NCBI GenBank assembly: GCA_026991575.1
Contig: JALXBF010000179.1
Location: 33,554 to 97,553 of the forward strand
Direction: 5' to 3'
DNA: 64,000 bases
DNA from: Planctomycetota bacterium
GTDB taxonomy: Bacteria > Planctomycetota > Planctomycetia > JALXBF01
The notes under the pieces were generated by a model. It was given only the letters and a program-made list of their open reading frames with translations, was not told where the DNA came from and did not search any database. The translations under genes were made by a program, and so were the position numbers. Shown here one piece after another: positions 51,886 through 60,397 of this stretch. The first letter of the stretch is position 1; each line of letters starts with the position of its first letter.

Positions 51886-52279
51886 GGCAACCCTTCCTGT
51901 CGGCGTTCTCCTTCATAGGTCAGGATACGGCGGTTGCGCCGGGAGGGTTGGTCGCTGTGAGCGTTTGCGTTGTCACGGGCTGCGCGCGGTCATCGTCACT
52001 TCCGCTGGAGGCCGCGCGCGGAGACCGATTTGCGTCAGGATGCCTCCAGACACGTCGTCGGCAACGATCAGCTTCCGCCGGGCACTGGTAACTACAGGCT
52101 GCACGAACCCGCAGACGATGCACCGTATCCGCTTCGGCCAACTGCCCCGCCGGGGGCTGAGCGCCGGGGCGGGGGCTCTGGGGCAGTGGTTGGGACCGGC
52201 TGTGGTCGCGCGTGGTATCGTTTAGGTAGGGCGAGTGCCTTCATTGACGTATGGGCAGTACCAGGCGGTAGGCTGGCTA
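51886..52279. other. Intergenic region between the DUF309 gene and the kinase gene
   Basis: About 390 bases without a convincing gene, though a long plus-strand frame crosses it. GC-rich inverted stretches around 52145-52185 (CCCCGCCGGGGGC, CGCCGGGGCGGGGGC) could form structure. If the kinase starts at the alternative GTG at 52235 the gap is 45 bases shorter. Confidence 0.4.
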
Positions 52280-53233
52280 ATGGCCGACCAGACTAGACAA
52301 TCAGAAGGCGTACTCGTCGACCGGCGTTACGCCACGAGCGAGGTGCGCCGTGTTGTGCGGGACGATGGGGTTTTCTACGTCAAACGGTACGGGGCTGTCG
52401 ATTCGGCCCTGAGTACCGAGTCCGTGCAGCAGAAGCTCCGCCGGGAGCTACGCCTGGTGAAGCTCATGCAGCAGAGTCCGCCGCCGTCACCGCGACTTGG
52501 GCTGGTGGACGTGGTGGAGACCGATATCGCCGGGCTAACGATCGTGACCCGAGAGGTTCCCGGGCGACCGCTGCAGGAGATCTTGCTGGAGGGGCGCGCG
52601 GACCGCGATACGCTGCTGGCACTGTTTTTGGCCGGGCGCTGGCTCCGCTGGTTCCAGTCGCTATCGTTCAGCGAAGAGGACCTTCAGGATCGTTCGGCCA
52701 GCGATCCATTGGACCTGGTGGAGTACTGCGCGATCCGTCTGGCAAAGCTGCGTGAGTCGAAGTACATCTGGCCGGACGAGGCAGAGGAGCGCCAAGTGCT
52801 CCGTGCGCTGCGTGCGTTGGTTGACGAGGCCGATCCAGACCTGCTCCGCCTCACATGGATTCATGCGGATTATGCCCCGCCTAACATCCTCTGGGATGGT
52901 CACACGCTAACTCCGCTGGATTTCACCATGGCCCACGTTGGCGTGGGCTTGGTGGACGTCACACACTTGATCCATCGGATCGAGATGTTTGCGGTGTACT
53001 TTCCATGGCGCCGCTGGCCGGTGGATCGGTGGCGCGCTGCTGTATTGCGTGGTTATGGTCGGCCCGACCTGGCCGACACGGCAGCCTACCGCGCGGTGAT
53101 GGTACGCCACCACCTTTGTCGCCTGCTGACCTACGTGCGTCGGCAGCCCCATAGCCTCAAAAGCGCGATCCACAACAGTTACGTTCGGAGCCGTGTCCGT
53201 CACCACTTGCTCTGCCTGCTTGGGCTCCGCTAG
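52280..53233 (+). CDS. APH/protein-kinase-like small-molecule kinase
   Basis: The ATG at 52280 (MADQTRQSEG) gives 317 residues; a GTG at 52235 preceded by AGGTAGGG is an alternative that adds 15. The fold is kinase-like: a beta-rich N-lobe (RRVVRDDGVFYVKRYGA with the likely ATP-anchoring Lys, then an Arg/Glu helix LRRELRLVKLM), the hinge GLTIVTREVPGRPLQEIL, the catalytic loop WIHADYAPPNIL with Asp and Asn, and the metal motif LDFTMA. This places it in the aminoglycoside-phosphotransferase/lipopolysaccharide-kinase superfamily. The substrate is unknown. A lipid, heptose or small-molecule target is as likely as a drug. It converges on the NnrS gene, overlapping by four bases. Confidence 0.85.
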   Translation: MADQTRQSEGVLVDRRYATSEVRRVVRDDGVFYVKRYGAVDSALSTESVQQKLRRELRLVKLMQQSPPPSPRLGLVDVVETDIAGLTIVTREVPGRPLQEILLEGRADRDTLLALFLAGRWLRWFQSLSFSEEDLQDRSASDPLDLVEYCAIRLAKLRESKYIWPDEAEERQVLRALRALVDEADPDLLRLTWIHADYAPPNILWDGHTLTPLDFTMAHVGVGLVDVTHLIHRIEMFAVYFPWRRWPVDRWRAAVLRGYGRPDLADTAAYRAVMVRHHLCRLLTYVRRQPHSLKSAIHNSYVRSRVRHHLLCLLGLR

Positions 53234-55056
53234 CAGCGCTCGGGGCTGCCCTGCGGGCTGGCCTTGAGAACCACCCGGCGCACCTCGTTCAGCGTCCGCT
53301 CGACGTCGACCGCTTCCGTGTGCAGCAGTGTGCCCAGGGTAAGTTCCGTCGGCACGGCACGGACCCGACGCAGATAGCCGGCGCCTGCGGCCACCAGCAC
53401 GTCGTACGTCTCCGGGTACTCGCTGAGCAAAAGCGCTACGGGCGTGCGCTCGTCAACCTTGCCTTTCTTGAGCCGTGCCAGCTCACCGGGCCAGAACGTC
53501 CGCAGCACCATGGCCAGGAACAGTACCAGCGCAGCCCAGCTGAGCACAGCCGACAAGGCGACCCCCCACACAGCGCCGGCCCACGCCAGTACCGCTAAGT
53601 CGGCCGCCACACGGATGGCAACGCTGAGAACTAGCAGCACGTAGGTGGGCGCGGCCAGACGCGGCCACTGCAGCACGCGGTGCTCGAGCATCGGCACCAA
53701 GCGGCTGCCCACGCCGACGATCATTGCGGTGACGAAGCCCAGGGTCAGGGCATGGCGGGCGGCGTCGTACAGCGGCAGTGGTGCGGCCTGTGGCCAGTAC
53801 GTCTGTCGGGCAAACTCACTCATCGAGTCGTCCGTCACCTCCACGATGCCGGCAACGATCAACAGCATGACTCCGACACCGAGGAAGACAAACGCTCCCG
53901 CTACCAGCCACGCCGCAGGCCGCGGCCCCTGCTCCGGCCGTGTTGAGCCCGAACGTGGCCGACGCAATCGCGGTAGGGCGTGCAGGTAGCAGCCCCAGGC
54001 GCCTGCCAGGCCGGTGGCTGCCAACAGCGTTGTCGCCTGCCATCCGGCAAGTCGCCCGGTGACCAGGATCAACGTGCTCGCCGAGAGCAGCACCACGGCC
54101 GCAAGGCCCCACCGGGCCCGTACGGGAGCCCCAACGATCGGCGGCAGGATGCGTAGTCCGAACCCAAAGATGCAGTGGAACACGAAACCGGCCAGCAGCA
54201 ACTCCGACCAGAGCAGCCTCAGCCCCGGCGAAAAGTTGCCCGGCCCGGCCGGGTACCGCACAACGGCGGCCACAGCCAGCCCGGCTGCGAGCACGAGCCA
54301 GGCACACGCCAGGGCCAGAGCGGCCGACCAAGCCTGCGGCTTGGCAAACGGTTCCGCGTAACGGACAAAGAGTAGCCCGATCCAGCCAGCGGCAAGCAAC
54401 AGGGCCACGGAGCCGGTGATCCCGAGACTGAAGAGGCGTTCCGGTCCTTCGCACCAGGCCGTTACCGCGACGGTACCGATCAATAGCAGTGCCAGGAGTG
54501 CGTGCCGCTGCCAGCTGGCCAGAGGCCGACGCGCCGTGGCCATAGGTAACCAGCGAAGCGCGATGCCGACGATGAATGGAACCACGAACCCCCAGAGCTG
54601 CAGGGTCGCGTGAGCGAGCGCATGCCGGAGCGGCACGCCGCCGAATCCCGGTTGCGCTGTCTCCTTGACGGTTGCCGGCAGCAAGTCACGCTCGAGTCTC
54701 GGCAGCCCGTGCCCGACGTCCGCTGCTGCTCCCGTGGTCGGTGCCACTAGTAGCCAGGCCATCCACACGCCGAGCAGCCCTCCGGCGAAGGCACCGATCG
54801 TTAACGCAGCGGTGAGGAAAGGACGATGTGCTGTTGGGCTGCTCTGGTCGACGGGCCAGCCGGCGGCTTCGGACAGTTCGGCTAGCAGCCGCGACAGGGA
54901 CACGCCTGCCAGACGCGCGGCACGATCCAGTGGAAGAATGGGGCCGTACGGTGGCTTGTCAGCCGGGATGCCGTAGCGTAGGAACACGCCGCGCGTGGCC
55001 GGGCAATCGTGTGCCAGCTGCCGGACGGTCATCTCCGGTCGGATCGTGCGCCTCAT
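53230..55056 (-). CDS. NnrS-family membrane protein with ScdA_N/DUF1858-like ends
   Basis: The 608-residue protein has about 12 membrane helices between residues 80 and 520. The helix sequence YDAARHALTLGFVTAMIVGVGSRLVPMLEHR carries the conserved His/Gly pattern of NnrS, a haem- and copper-containing protein linked to nitric oxide stress. LLLAGFVFHCIFGFGLRILPPIVG matches another NnrS repeat. Before the first helix lies a soluble domain, MTVRQLAHDCPATRGVFLRYGIP, resembling ScdA_N/DUF1858, and a similar helical domain follows the last helix (TPVALLLSEYPETYDVLVAAGAG). Both lack the cysteines usual there. It overlaps the bisphosphate nucleotidase gene by four bases (ATGA), so co-expression is likely. 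Confidence 0.82.
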   Translation of the reverse strand: MRRTIRPEMTVRQLAHDCPATRGVFLRYGIPADKPPYGPILPLDRAARLAGVSLSRLLAELSEAAGWPVDQSSPTAHRPFLTAALTIGAFAGGLLGVWMAWLLVAPTTGAAADVGHGLPRLERDLLPATVKETAQPGFGGVPLRHALAHATLQLWGFVVPFIVGIALRWLPMATARRPLASWQRHALLALLLIGTVAVTAWCEGPERLFSLGITGSVALLLAAGWIGLLFVRYAEPFAKPQAWSAALALACAWLVLAAGLAVAAVVRYPAGPGNFSPGLRLLWSELLLAGFVFHCIFGFGLRILPPIVGAPVRARWGLAAVVLLSASTLILVTGRLAGWQATTLLAATGLAGAWGCYLHALPRLRRPRSGSTRPEQGPRPAAWLVAGAFVFLGVGVMLLIVAGIVEVTDDSMSEFARQTYWPQAAPLPLYDAARHALTLGFVTAMIVGVGSRLVPMLEHRVLQWPRLAAPTYVLLVLSVAIRVAADLAVLAWAGAVWGVALSAVLSWAALVLFLAMVLRTFWPGELARLKKGKVDERTPVALLLSEYPETYDVLVAAGAGYLRRVRAVPTELTLGTLLHTEAVDVERTLNEVRRVVLKASPQGSPERC

Positions 55057-56057
55057 ACGTCGCTGCGCGCTTTTTCGTTACGAAGTGCTTCGAGCACCCG
55101 GTCATGGATAAGGCCATTGGTTGCCACGACGCCACGGTTCCGCTCCAGGCGCGGCCCGCACCGGAAGTCCAGCGGTCTGCCGTCGATGTCGGTCACGCGG
55201 CCACCTGCTTGCTGCAGCACCAGCATTCCTGCCGCATGGTCCCAGATCTTCTCACGGTAGTCGGCTCGGGTGGGCAGGCGGAGGTAGAGATCGGCGTCGC
55301 CGCGGGCAACCAGGGCGTACTTTGCCTGGCTGTCCACCCGGATGCTGTCGGCTGCGGTACCCAGCGCCTGGCCAACGCGTGCGGCAAGGTCGTGTGCCGT
55401 GTGCGCGGCTTCTACCGATTCACACACCCTCAGCGCTGCGCCCTCGGTTCGTGTGCTCACGTGCACGAGCGTGCGCCGGTCGAGTGCCGTCAGCGGGGCC
55501 ATGAAGGTCTGCTCTCCGGCGGTGGCTGCCAGCAGCACGCCGCTGCCCGGTTCAGTGGGCTGGACGCCGGCGGCCGGCAGGTTCGGGCACGCAAGGCCGC
55601 CGACCACGACGTTTCCGTCCTCTAGCAACGCTAAAGCGATCGCGTACTGTTGGCCGCGGAGAAAGCCTTTGGTGCCGTCGATCGGGTCGAGCACCCAGCA
55701 TCGGCCCGCGCCGCCGCCACGTGCGTCGCCGCGATCGATCCACGCCCGGACTGCCGGTAGCGAAGCTCCAGGGAACGCGTAGCGCACGAAGTGAAGGACC
55801 CGCTCGGCTAGTTCCTTTCCCCCCTCGCTGTCCAGCGGGGCGGTCGTCTCCTCGGCGATCAGCAGGTCGTTAGGAAAGTGTTCCTGGAGGATGGCGCCAA
55901 CAACGGCCTGGGCGGCCAGGTCCGCGACGGTCACCGGGCTACGGTCGGCCTTGTCCACCCGCGTGGCTGCGTCCTCCATTTGCACAGCGGCACAGATCCG
56001 TGCCGCGACGCTCAGCGCCTCGAGCGCAACGTTGAGCTCCTCGGCTCGCTCGCTCAT
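55053..56057 (-). CDS. cysQ: 3'(2'),5'-bisphosphate nucleotidase, CysQ family
   Basis: This enzyme removes the 3'-phosphate from PAP and PAPS, products of sulfate assimilation. The ATG at 56057 (MSERAEELNV) has GGAG seven bases upstream; the longer frame is not supported. The 334 residues show the inositol-phosphatase-fold metal motifs in order: PVTVADLAAQ (41-50), IAEE (67-70), WVLDPIDGTKGF (121-132) and a late IWDHAAGMLVLQQAGG. The GTKGF after DPIDG is typical of CysQ/HAL2 rather than of inositol monophosphatase. Lithium sensitivity would be expected from the family. Confidence 0.92.
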   Translation of the reverse strand: MSERAEELNVALEALSVAARICAAVQMEDAATRVDKADRSPVTVADLAAQAVVGAILQEHFPNDLLIAEETTAPLDSEGGKELAERVLHFVRYAFPGASLPAVRAWIDRGDARGGGAGRCWVLDPIDGTKGFLRGQQYAIALALLEDGNVVVGGLACPNLPAAGVQPTEPGSGVLLAATAGEQTFMAPLTALDRRTLVHVSTRTEGAALRVCESVEAAHTAHDLAARVGQALGTAADSIRVDSQAKYALVARGDADLYLRLPTRADYREKIWDHAAGMLVLQQAGGRVTDIDGRPLDFRCGPRLERNRGVVATNGLIHDRVLEALRNEKARSDV

Positions 56058-56401
56058 CTTCGTCTCCACGCGATCGTCTGCGGTGGTGGTAACGGGCATT
56101 GTTTCAAGCTTTGGCCCGGTGGGACAAGCACGACGCCGCGAAGGAGCCGTTCTGGTGCCGAGACGCTCAGCGCGGCCCCTGGCCGGATCATGCCGTCGTT
56201 CACCGGCGGAAGCGGACGTCGCCGGCGCAGCCCACCCGGCATGCTCGATCGGCCAACGGCGCAACCGGTTGACTTGCACGCTGTCTCGGGGGACACTATT
56301 TACGAACCAGATACGCTCTTTGGCAAGTCGGCTGCCGGTGTGGCGCGAGTCTGCCACAAGGGGGGTGGGACTTGTCCCTGAGAGGGAAGGAGGAGTGAGC
56401 T
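56058..56401. other. Divergent intergenic region between cysQ and the ACT-domain gene
   Basis: The 344 bases are open in the cysQ frame but look non-coding. Promoters for both genes should lie here; no convincing pair was found by eye. AAGGAGGAG near the right edge is the ribosome site of the ACT-domain gene. Confidence 0.4.
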
Positions 56402-56890
56402 ATGGCAACGACGATCCGCAAGGTCCAGCTCTGGAAGTGTGAGGTCGAGAACCGGCCAGGTGCGCTCGATAGTGTCCTGGCGCCACTTGCCGAAGCTGGC
56501 GCCGATCTGAGCATTGTGTTTGGCTGGGTCAATCCGGCTGATCCAAGGCGGGCGACGATTGAGGTGGCGCCGATTAAGGGCAAGAAGGTAACTGCTGCTG
56601 CGCAGTCGGTCGGTCTGGCACCCGATGACGTACCGGTGCTGGTCGTAGAAGGGTTGAACCGGCCCGGCCTGGGACATCAGCTTGCCGAGGCCATTGCGGC
56701 CAAGGGGATCAACATGAGCTTTGTGGTTGCCCAGGTCGTGGGCCGCAACTACTCGGCTGTGTTCGGCTTCCAGTCAGCAGACGATGTCACCAAAGCCGGA
56801 CGGATCATCAAGAGTGTGCTGACGGCACGCAAGGGCACGAACCGCAAGGCGCGGCCGCGGAAAAAGAAGAAGGCGGTCGCGGCCCGCTAA
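56402..56890 (+). CDS. Protein of two ACT domains
   Basis: The 162-residue protein has two consecutive ACT-like domains: the first with KVQLWKCEVENRPGALDSVLAPLAEAGADLSIVFGW (8-43), the second with VPVLVVEGLNRPGLGHQLAEAIAAKGINMSFVVAQVVGR (78-116). In both the NRPG(A/L) turn that binds an amino acid ligand is conserved. The tail is strongly basic (RKARPRKKKK), suggesting nucleic acid contact or a tag-like disordered end. Such free-standing ACT proteins act as amino acid sensors. Partner and ligand are unknown. AAGGAGGAG precedes the ATG. Confidence 0.82.
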   Translation: MATTIRKVQLWKCEVENRPGALDSVLAPLAEAGADLSIVFGWVNPADPRRATIEVAPIKGKKVTAAAQSVGLAPDDVPVLVVEGLNRPGLGHQLAEAIAAKGINMSFVVAQVVGRNYSAVFGFQSADDVTKAGRIIKSVLTARKGTNRKARPRKKKKAVAAR

Positions 56891-56967
56891 CCGTTGACGG
56901 CCTGCGGGCCAACGCTCTCGGGTAACGTGCCCCCCTGGTACTCGACCGCGCCGGCAGCCGCTTTTCA

Positions 56968-57768
56968 TCAGCCGACCAGCTCCACCGAACCTGTCACATC
57001 CAGCCTCAAGCCGTCGTATGCCGGCGAGATTCCAGCGGGGAGTTCACGCGCGAGCTGCTCGTGATCGATCTCGTGGCAGAGATGTGTCAGCCACGCTTGC
57101 TTGGGGCTGAGCCGTTCGATCACGCTCACGGCCTCAGCTACCGACAGATGAGTCGGGTGTGGCCGGTAGCGGAGCGCATCAAGAATCAAATGGTCGAGCC
57201 CCTGCAACAGCGACCAGCTCTCCTCCGGAATCGCACTGACGTCCGTACAGTACGCTACCCGTCCGAACCGGAAACCGACGATCGGCCACCGGCCATGGAG
57301 CAGCCGCACCGGTAGCACTCGCAAGCCGACCACCTCAAACGGCACGCCTGCCGTGATCGGCACGATGTGAACCTTGGGGATGGCGCCGTCAGGTAATTGG
57401 CGGGCCCGTTCCTGGAACGCATACGCAAAGCTCGACCTGAGCCGGCGTCCGACGTCCGCTTCGCAGTACACCGGCACGGGACAGCCTGTGTAATGCGGGA
57501 AGATCCGGATGTCGTCAAAGCCGTAGATGTGGTCAGCGTGTGCGTGCGTGTAGAGCACCGCATGCACCCGCTCGATCCGTTCACGCAGCAATTGAATGCG
57601 CAGTTCAGGCGTAGTGTCCACGACCAGAGTGCCACGCGGGGTGCGAACCGCGATACTGGGGCGCGTACGGTGGTTCCTGGGATCATTGGACCGACACACA
57701 GCACAGTTGCAGCCGATCACAGGCACGCCATGCGAGGTGCCGGTCCCAAGGAAGATCAGCTCCACCAT
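56968..57768 (-). CDS. MBL-fold metallohydrolase, PhnP-like
   Basis: The 266-residue protein starts with MVELIFLGTGTSHGVPVIGCNCAVCRSNDPRNHRTRPSI, a PhnP-like opening in which the CxxC pair and the Gly-Thr-Gly strand are conserved. The metal motif is THAHADHIYGFDD, followed by the later Asp region YCTDVSAIPEESW and HLCHEIDH. Relatives include phosphoribosyl cyclic phosphodiesterases and other phosphodiesterases. The ATG overlaps the stop of the nitrilase-family gene by one base (TGATG), so both are probably made together. A specific substrate cannot be given. Confidence 0.87.
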   Translation of the reverse strand: MVELIFLGTGTSHGVPVIGCNCAVCRSNDPRNHRTRPSIAVRTPRGTLVVDTTPELRIQLLRERIERVHAVLYTHAHADHIYGFDDIRIFPHYTGCPVPVYCEADVGRRLRSSFAYAFQERARQLPDGAIPKVHIVPITAGVPFEVVGLRVLPVRLLHGRWPIVGFRFGRVAYCTDVSAIPEESWSLLQGLDHLILDALRYRPHPTHLSVAEAVSVIERLSPKQAWLTHLCHEIDHEQLARELPAGISPAYDGLRLDVTGSVELVG

Positions 57769-59096
57769 CAGTTGTCCGAACCGATGTACGGCCGTTCGTG
57801 TGGGATGCGTCCCTTGAAGTCGCCGATGTTGAACCAGCCGACGTGTCGCCTGTTCAAATCCACCTCCTCAATGACCACCGTGCCCCATTCGGTCGCACGC
57901 TTCAGTACGTCCCCAGTGGGCCCCCAGATCCCAGTGATCATCCACTTTCGGGCACTGTCCGTATACGTGGCGGTTACCAGGTATACCTGGTTTTCCAGCG
58001 CGCGTGCGGCGGCCAGCCGTGGCATGCCCCCCCAGATCGGCAGCGCAATTACTTCGGCTCCCCGATACTGGAGCTGCCGGGCCACCTCTGGAAAGTGCAC
58101 ATCCCAGCAGATCATGATCCCGACCTTGCCGAAGCGGGTGTCGAACACGGGAAAGTCCTTGCCGGCGCACACCCCCTGGTTGTACTCCTCGCGAGGCAAG
58201 CACACCTTGCGGTACACGCCAACCACGTTGCCGTCCGGTCCCACCAGGGCAGCGCTGTTGTACACCAGGTGACCGGCTCGTTCGATGATAGGCACAACGA
58301 TGTAGGTGTTGTACTCCTGGGCCAGCCTCGAAAAGAACTGGGTCGCCGGTCCGGGAATTGGCTCAGCAACATCGGCGTAGCTCTTGCCATGTCGGTACAT
58401 GCCGTAGTAGTTGATCGCTTCGGGAAGCACGATGAGGTCCGCCCGCTGGCTGCCTGCCTGACGGACGAAGCGCGCGAACTGTTCGTAGTTGTCCTGCGGC
58501 GAGGTCGGGTTCTGGGGCCGGTAGTGTACGGCGGCCAGTCGGACGAGCCGCGGTTTGGGCGGCGGCACCTCGTCCCATCGCGGTTCGACCCACAGCACGC
58601 GCGCGTTCTCGGCCCACCGCAGTCGCAGCTCCACCAACGCTTGCTTTGCTCCGCGCGGGGCCTGATACACCGCCTCCAGTCTCACCCAGCCGTTGGCCTC
58701 CGGCTTGCCTTCAGGCACCAGGTACGATTCCCACAGGTTGCCGTCCGGTCGACGCAGCAGCCTACCCTGCTCGTCCCGGAACCAGATCTGCACCAGCGTC
58801 TGCAGTGCCGGGTGGCGCACTCCTTGCGTCTTCCGCAGGCACGAGAAACGATAATGCTTACCGCCCTCCACACGAAACACCCGGCGCCACGCGCCGTCGA
58901 GCCCTTCTCTGTCATCGGCCACAATGGTCCAGGCCGGCTGGCCGTCCGGTCCGGCATGCGGCTCGACCCGGAACGTCGGCTTGATCTCGTCCCGGGGACT
59001 CCACGGTTGCCACTGCCGAAGGTCGCCGGCCCAGCAAACGCTGGTGCACCAGAGCACAATGAGCTCGAGGCCGTAGAGTGAGACCGGTCGTCTCAT
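57768..59096 (-). CDS. Exported carbon-nitrogen hydrolase (nitrilase superfamily)
   Basis: The ATG at 59096 (MRRPVSLYGL) gives a signal peptide with cleavage near CWAG; the longer frame upstream overlaps the zinc-ribbon gene. The 442-residue protein has an N-terminal beta domain of about 170 residues (FRVEGGKHYRFSCLRKT, QALVELRLRWAENARVLWVEP), like a carbohydrate-binding jelly roll. The catalytic domain has the triad E226 (IVLPEAINYY), K297 (YRKVCLP) and C330 (GIMICWDVHFPE). Most nitrilases are cytoplasmic, so an exported one with a binding module is unusual. It may act on amides, for example N-acyl or cell-wall compounds. Confidence 0.87.
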   Translation of the reverse strand: MRRPVSLYGLELIVLWCTSVCWAGDLRQWQPWSPRDEIKPTFRVEPHAGPDGQPAWTIVADDREGLDGAWRRVFRVEGGKHYRFSCLRKTQGVRHPALQTLVQIWFRDEQGRLLRRPDGNLWESYLVPEGKPEANGWVRLEAVYQAPRGAKQALVELRLRWAENARVLWVEPRWDEVPPPKPRLVRLAAVHYRPQNPTSPQDNYEQFARFVRQAGSQRADLIVLPEAINYYGMYRHGKSYADVAEPIPGPATQFFSRLAQEYNTYIVVPIIERAGHLVYNSAALVGPDGNVVGVYRKVCLPREEYNQGVCAGKDFPVFDTRFGKVGIMICWDVHFPEVARQLQYRGAEVIALPIWGGMPRLAAARALENQVYLVTATYTDSARKWMITGIWGPTGDVLKRATEWGTVVIEEVDLNRRHVGWFNIGDFKGRIPHERPYIGSDN

Positions 59097-59203
59097 GACG
59101 GATCGTTCCTCACAGGTAGCTTGGCCCGGTCGGTCCTGCAGGCTTAGCAGCTTTGACGATATGATACAGAGCGCTTTGAGGGGAACTAAGGGACGGCGAC
59201 CCG

Positions 59204-60397
59204 ATGTACGAGCTTGCCTGTCCGCACTGTGGTCGCGCCGTGCGCTTCGCTCGTAAGGTGACCGTGCCTGTGGATGCCCGCTGCCCGCACTGCGGTCGAT
59301 CGTTCCGGGTGGTCCCCGGCGGGGCAGTCGGAACGGCCCAACCTGTGCGCAATTTTGCCAGAGAGAGGGCAAGGCAGCCGGTTGCTGTTCCTCCCCTGCT
59401 GTGGGTCGTTGGCGGCGGGCTTGTCGTTCTAAGTCTCCTGCTGGCCGGCGTTGCTCTCGTCCTGCGCCGACCCGTCACGGTTGGTTCTGAGGAGGGAGCG
59501 GGACGGGCCGCTCCGCAGCAGCCGGCCGAGGCCCATGGGGTTGCCGAGGCTGCCCCCAAGGCGGACGCGGAAATGGCGGACAACAACGAGGAAGCCGACC
59601 AGATCTGGCCGCCCCTGGACCGGGAGCATTTTCCCGGGTTGCCTGCCGAACTTGGCCCGGTCGTGCCGCCGAAGAAGCTACGCTGGTCGCTTGTTCCAGG
59701 GGCCAGCTATCTGTACGCGGGCACAATCGAGTCGTCCGCGAAGCTTTCACCCATCGACCTGGGGCGCGCAGCACGGCAGGTTCTCCAGTTCGTGGACAGG
59801 AAGGAATTCCAGATCGAGCTCCGCTGTGAGCGAAAGGACGCGAACACGTTCCTGGTCCAGTGCCGGCTAACGCGATTGCGTGGTAGCATGCGCGGCCCCA
59901 CGGGACGGCTGGAGTACGACAGCCGCGATGGGATCGGCTTTCTGCCGGCCAACGAGCCGCTGGCCAAGCTGGTGGGCCGCACCTGGCTCGTCCGCTGTAG
60001 CGCGAAAGGAGCAGTGCTGCGGCTGGAATGGCACGACGGCACCGTGATCGATGGGCCGTTGCGCGAGGCGGTTCGCCAGGTGACGCCCATCCATCCGGTT
60101 CCTGATCCAGTTCCCGCTGTGGGGCATGAGGTCGTCGAAGTGGACGACGGTGTTCAGCGGCGCACGAGACTGCTTGGCGCTGACCGGCACGGTTGGCTGG
60201 TGTTTGTCGCCATCGAGCAGAACCCAGCCGGCAGCGGTGACGGCCCGACACGGAAGGTGCTGGCATTCGACGCTGACGCTGGCATCCTGCGGTCCGTTCA
60301 TGTCTCCGACAGGCGTACGCGCGGCACCGGCCTGCCTCGTGTCGGCCGGTTCCGGCCGACTCTGCAGACAGTGACCCAGATCACTTTTCTGCGCTGA
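59204..60397 (+). CDS. Zinc-ribbon membrane protein of unknown function
   Basis: The 397-residue protein begins with a zinc ribbon made of two CxxC pairs (CPHCGRAVRF and CPHCGRSFRV, residues 6-9 and 27-30), typical of planctomycete proteins that start this way. A single membrane helix lies at about 64-88 (PLLWVVGGGLVVLSLLLAGVALVL), followed by an Ala/Glu linker and a beta-rich outer domain of about 220 residues (RWSLVPGASYLYAGTIESSAKLS, FVDRKEFQIELRCERKDANTFLVQCRLTR). No family is recognised for that domain. The gene is divergent from the nitrilase-MBL pair, and its end overlaps the convergent MpaB-type gene by 17 bases. Confidence 0.75.
   Translation: MYELACPHCGRAVRFARKVTVPVDARCPHCGRSFRVVPGGAVGTAQPVRNFARERARQPVAVPPLLWVVGGGLVVLSLLLAGVALVLRRPVTVGSEEGAGRAAPQQPAEAHGVAEAAPKADAEMADNNEEADQIWPPLDREHFPGLPAELGPVVPPKKLRWSLVPGASYLYAGTIESSAKLSPIDLGRAARQVLQFVDRKEFQIELRCERKDANTFLVQCRLTRLRGSMRGPTGRLEYDSRDGIGFLPANEPLAKLVGRTWLVRCSAKGAVLRLEWHDGTVIDGPLREAVRQVTPIHPVPDPVPAVGHEVVEVDDGVQRRTRLLGADRHGWLVFVAIEQNPAGSGDGPTRKVLAFDADAGILRSVHVSDRRTRGTGLPRVGRFRPTLQTVTQITFLR

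Noticed and set aside
51554..52225. 223-codon plus-strand frame across the DUF309 gene
   Set aside because: The opposite strand encodes a recognisable DUF309-like core with a ribosome site; this frame is a GC-rich shadow.
57798..59081. 427-codon plus-strand frame opposite the nitrilase-family gene
   Set aside because: The minus strand has the full catalytic triad and signal peptide; the antisense product has no coherent motif.
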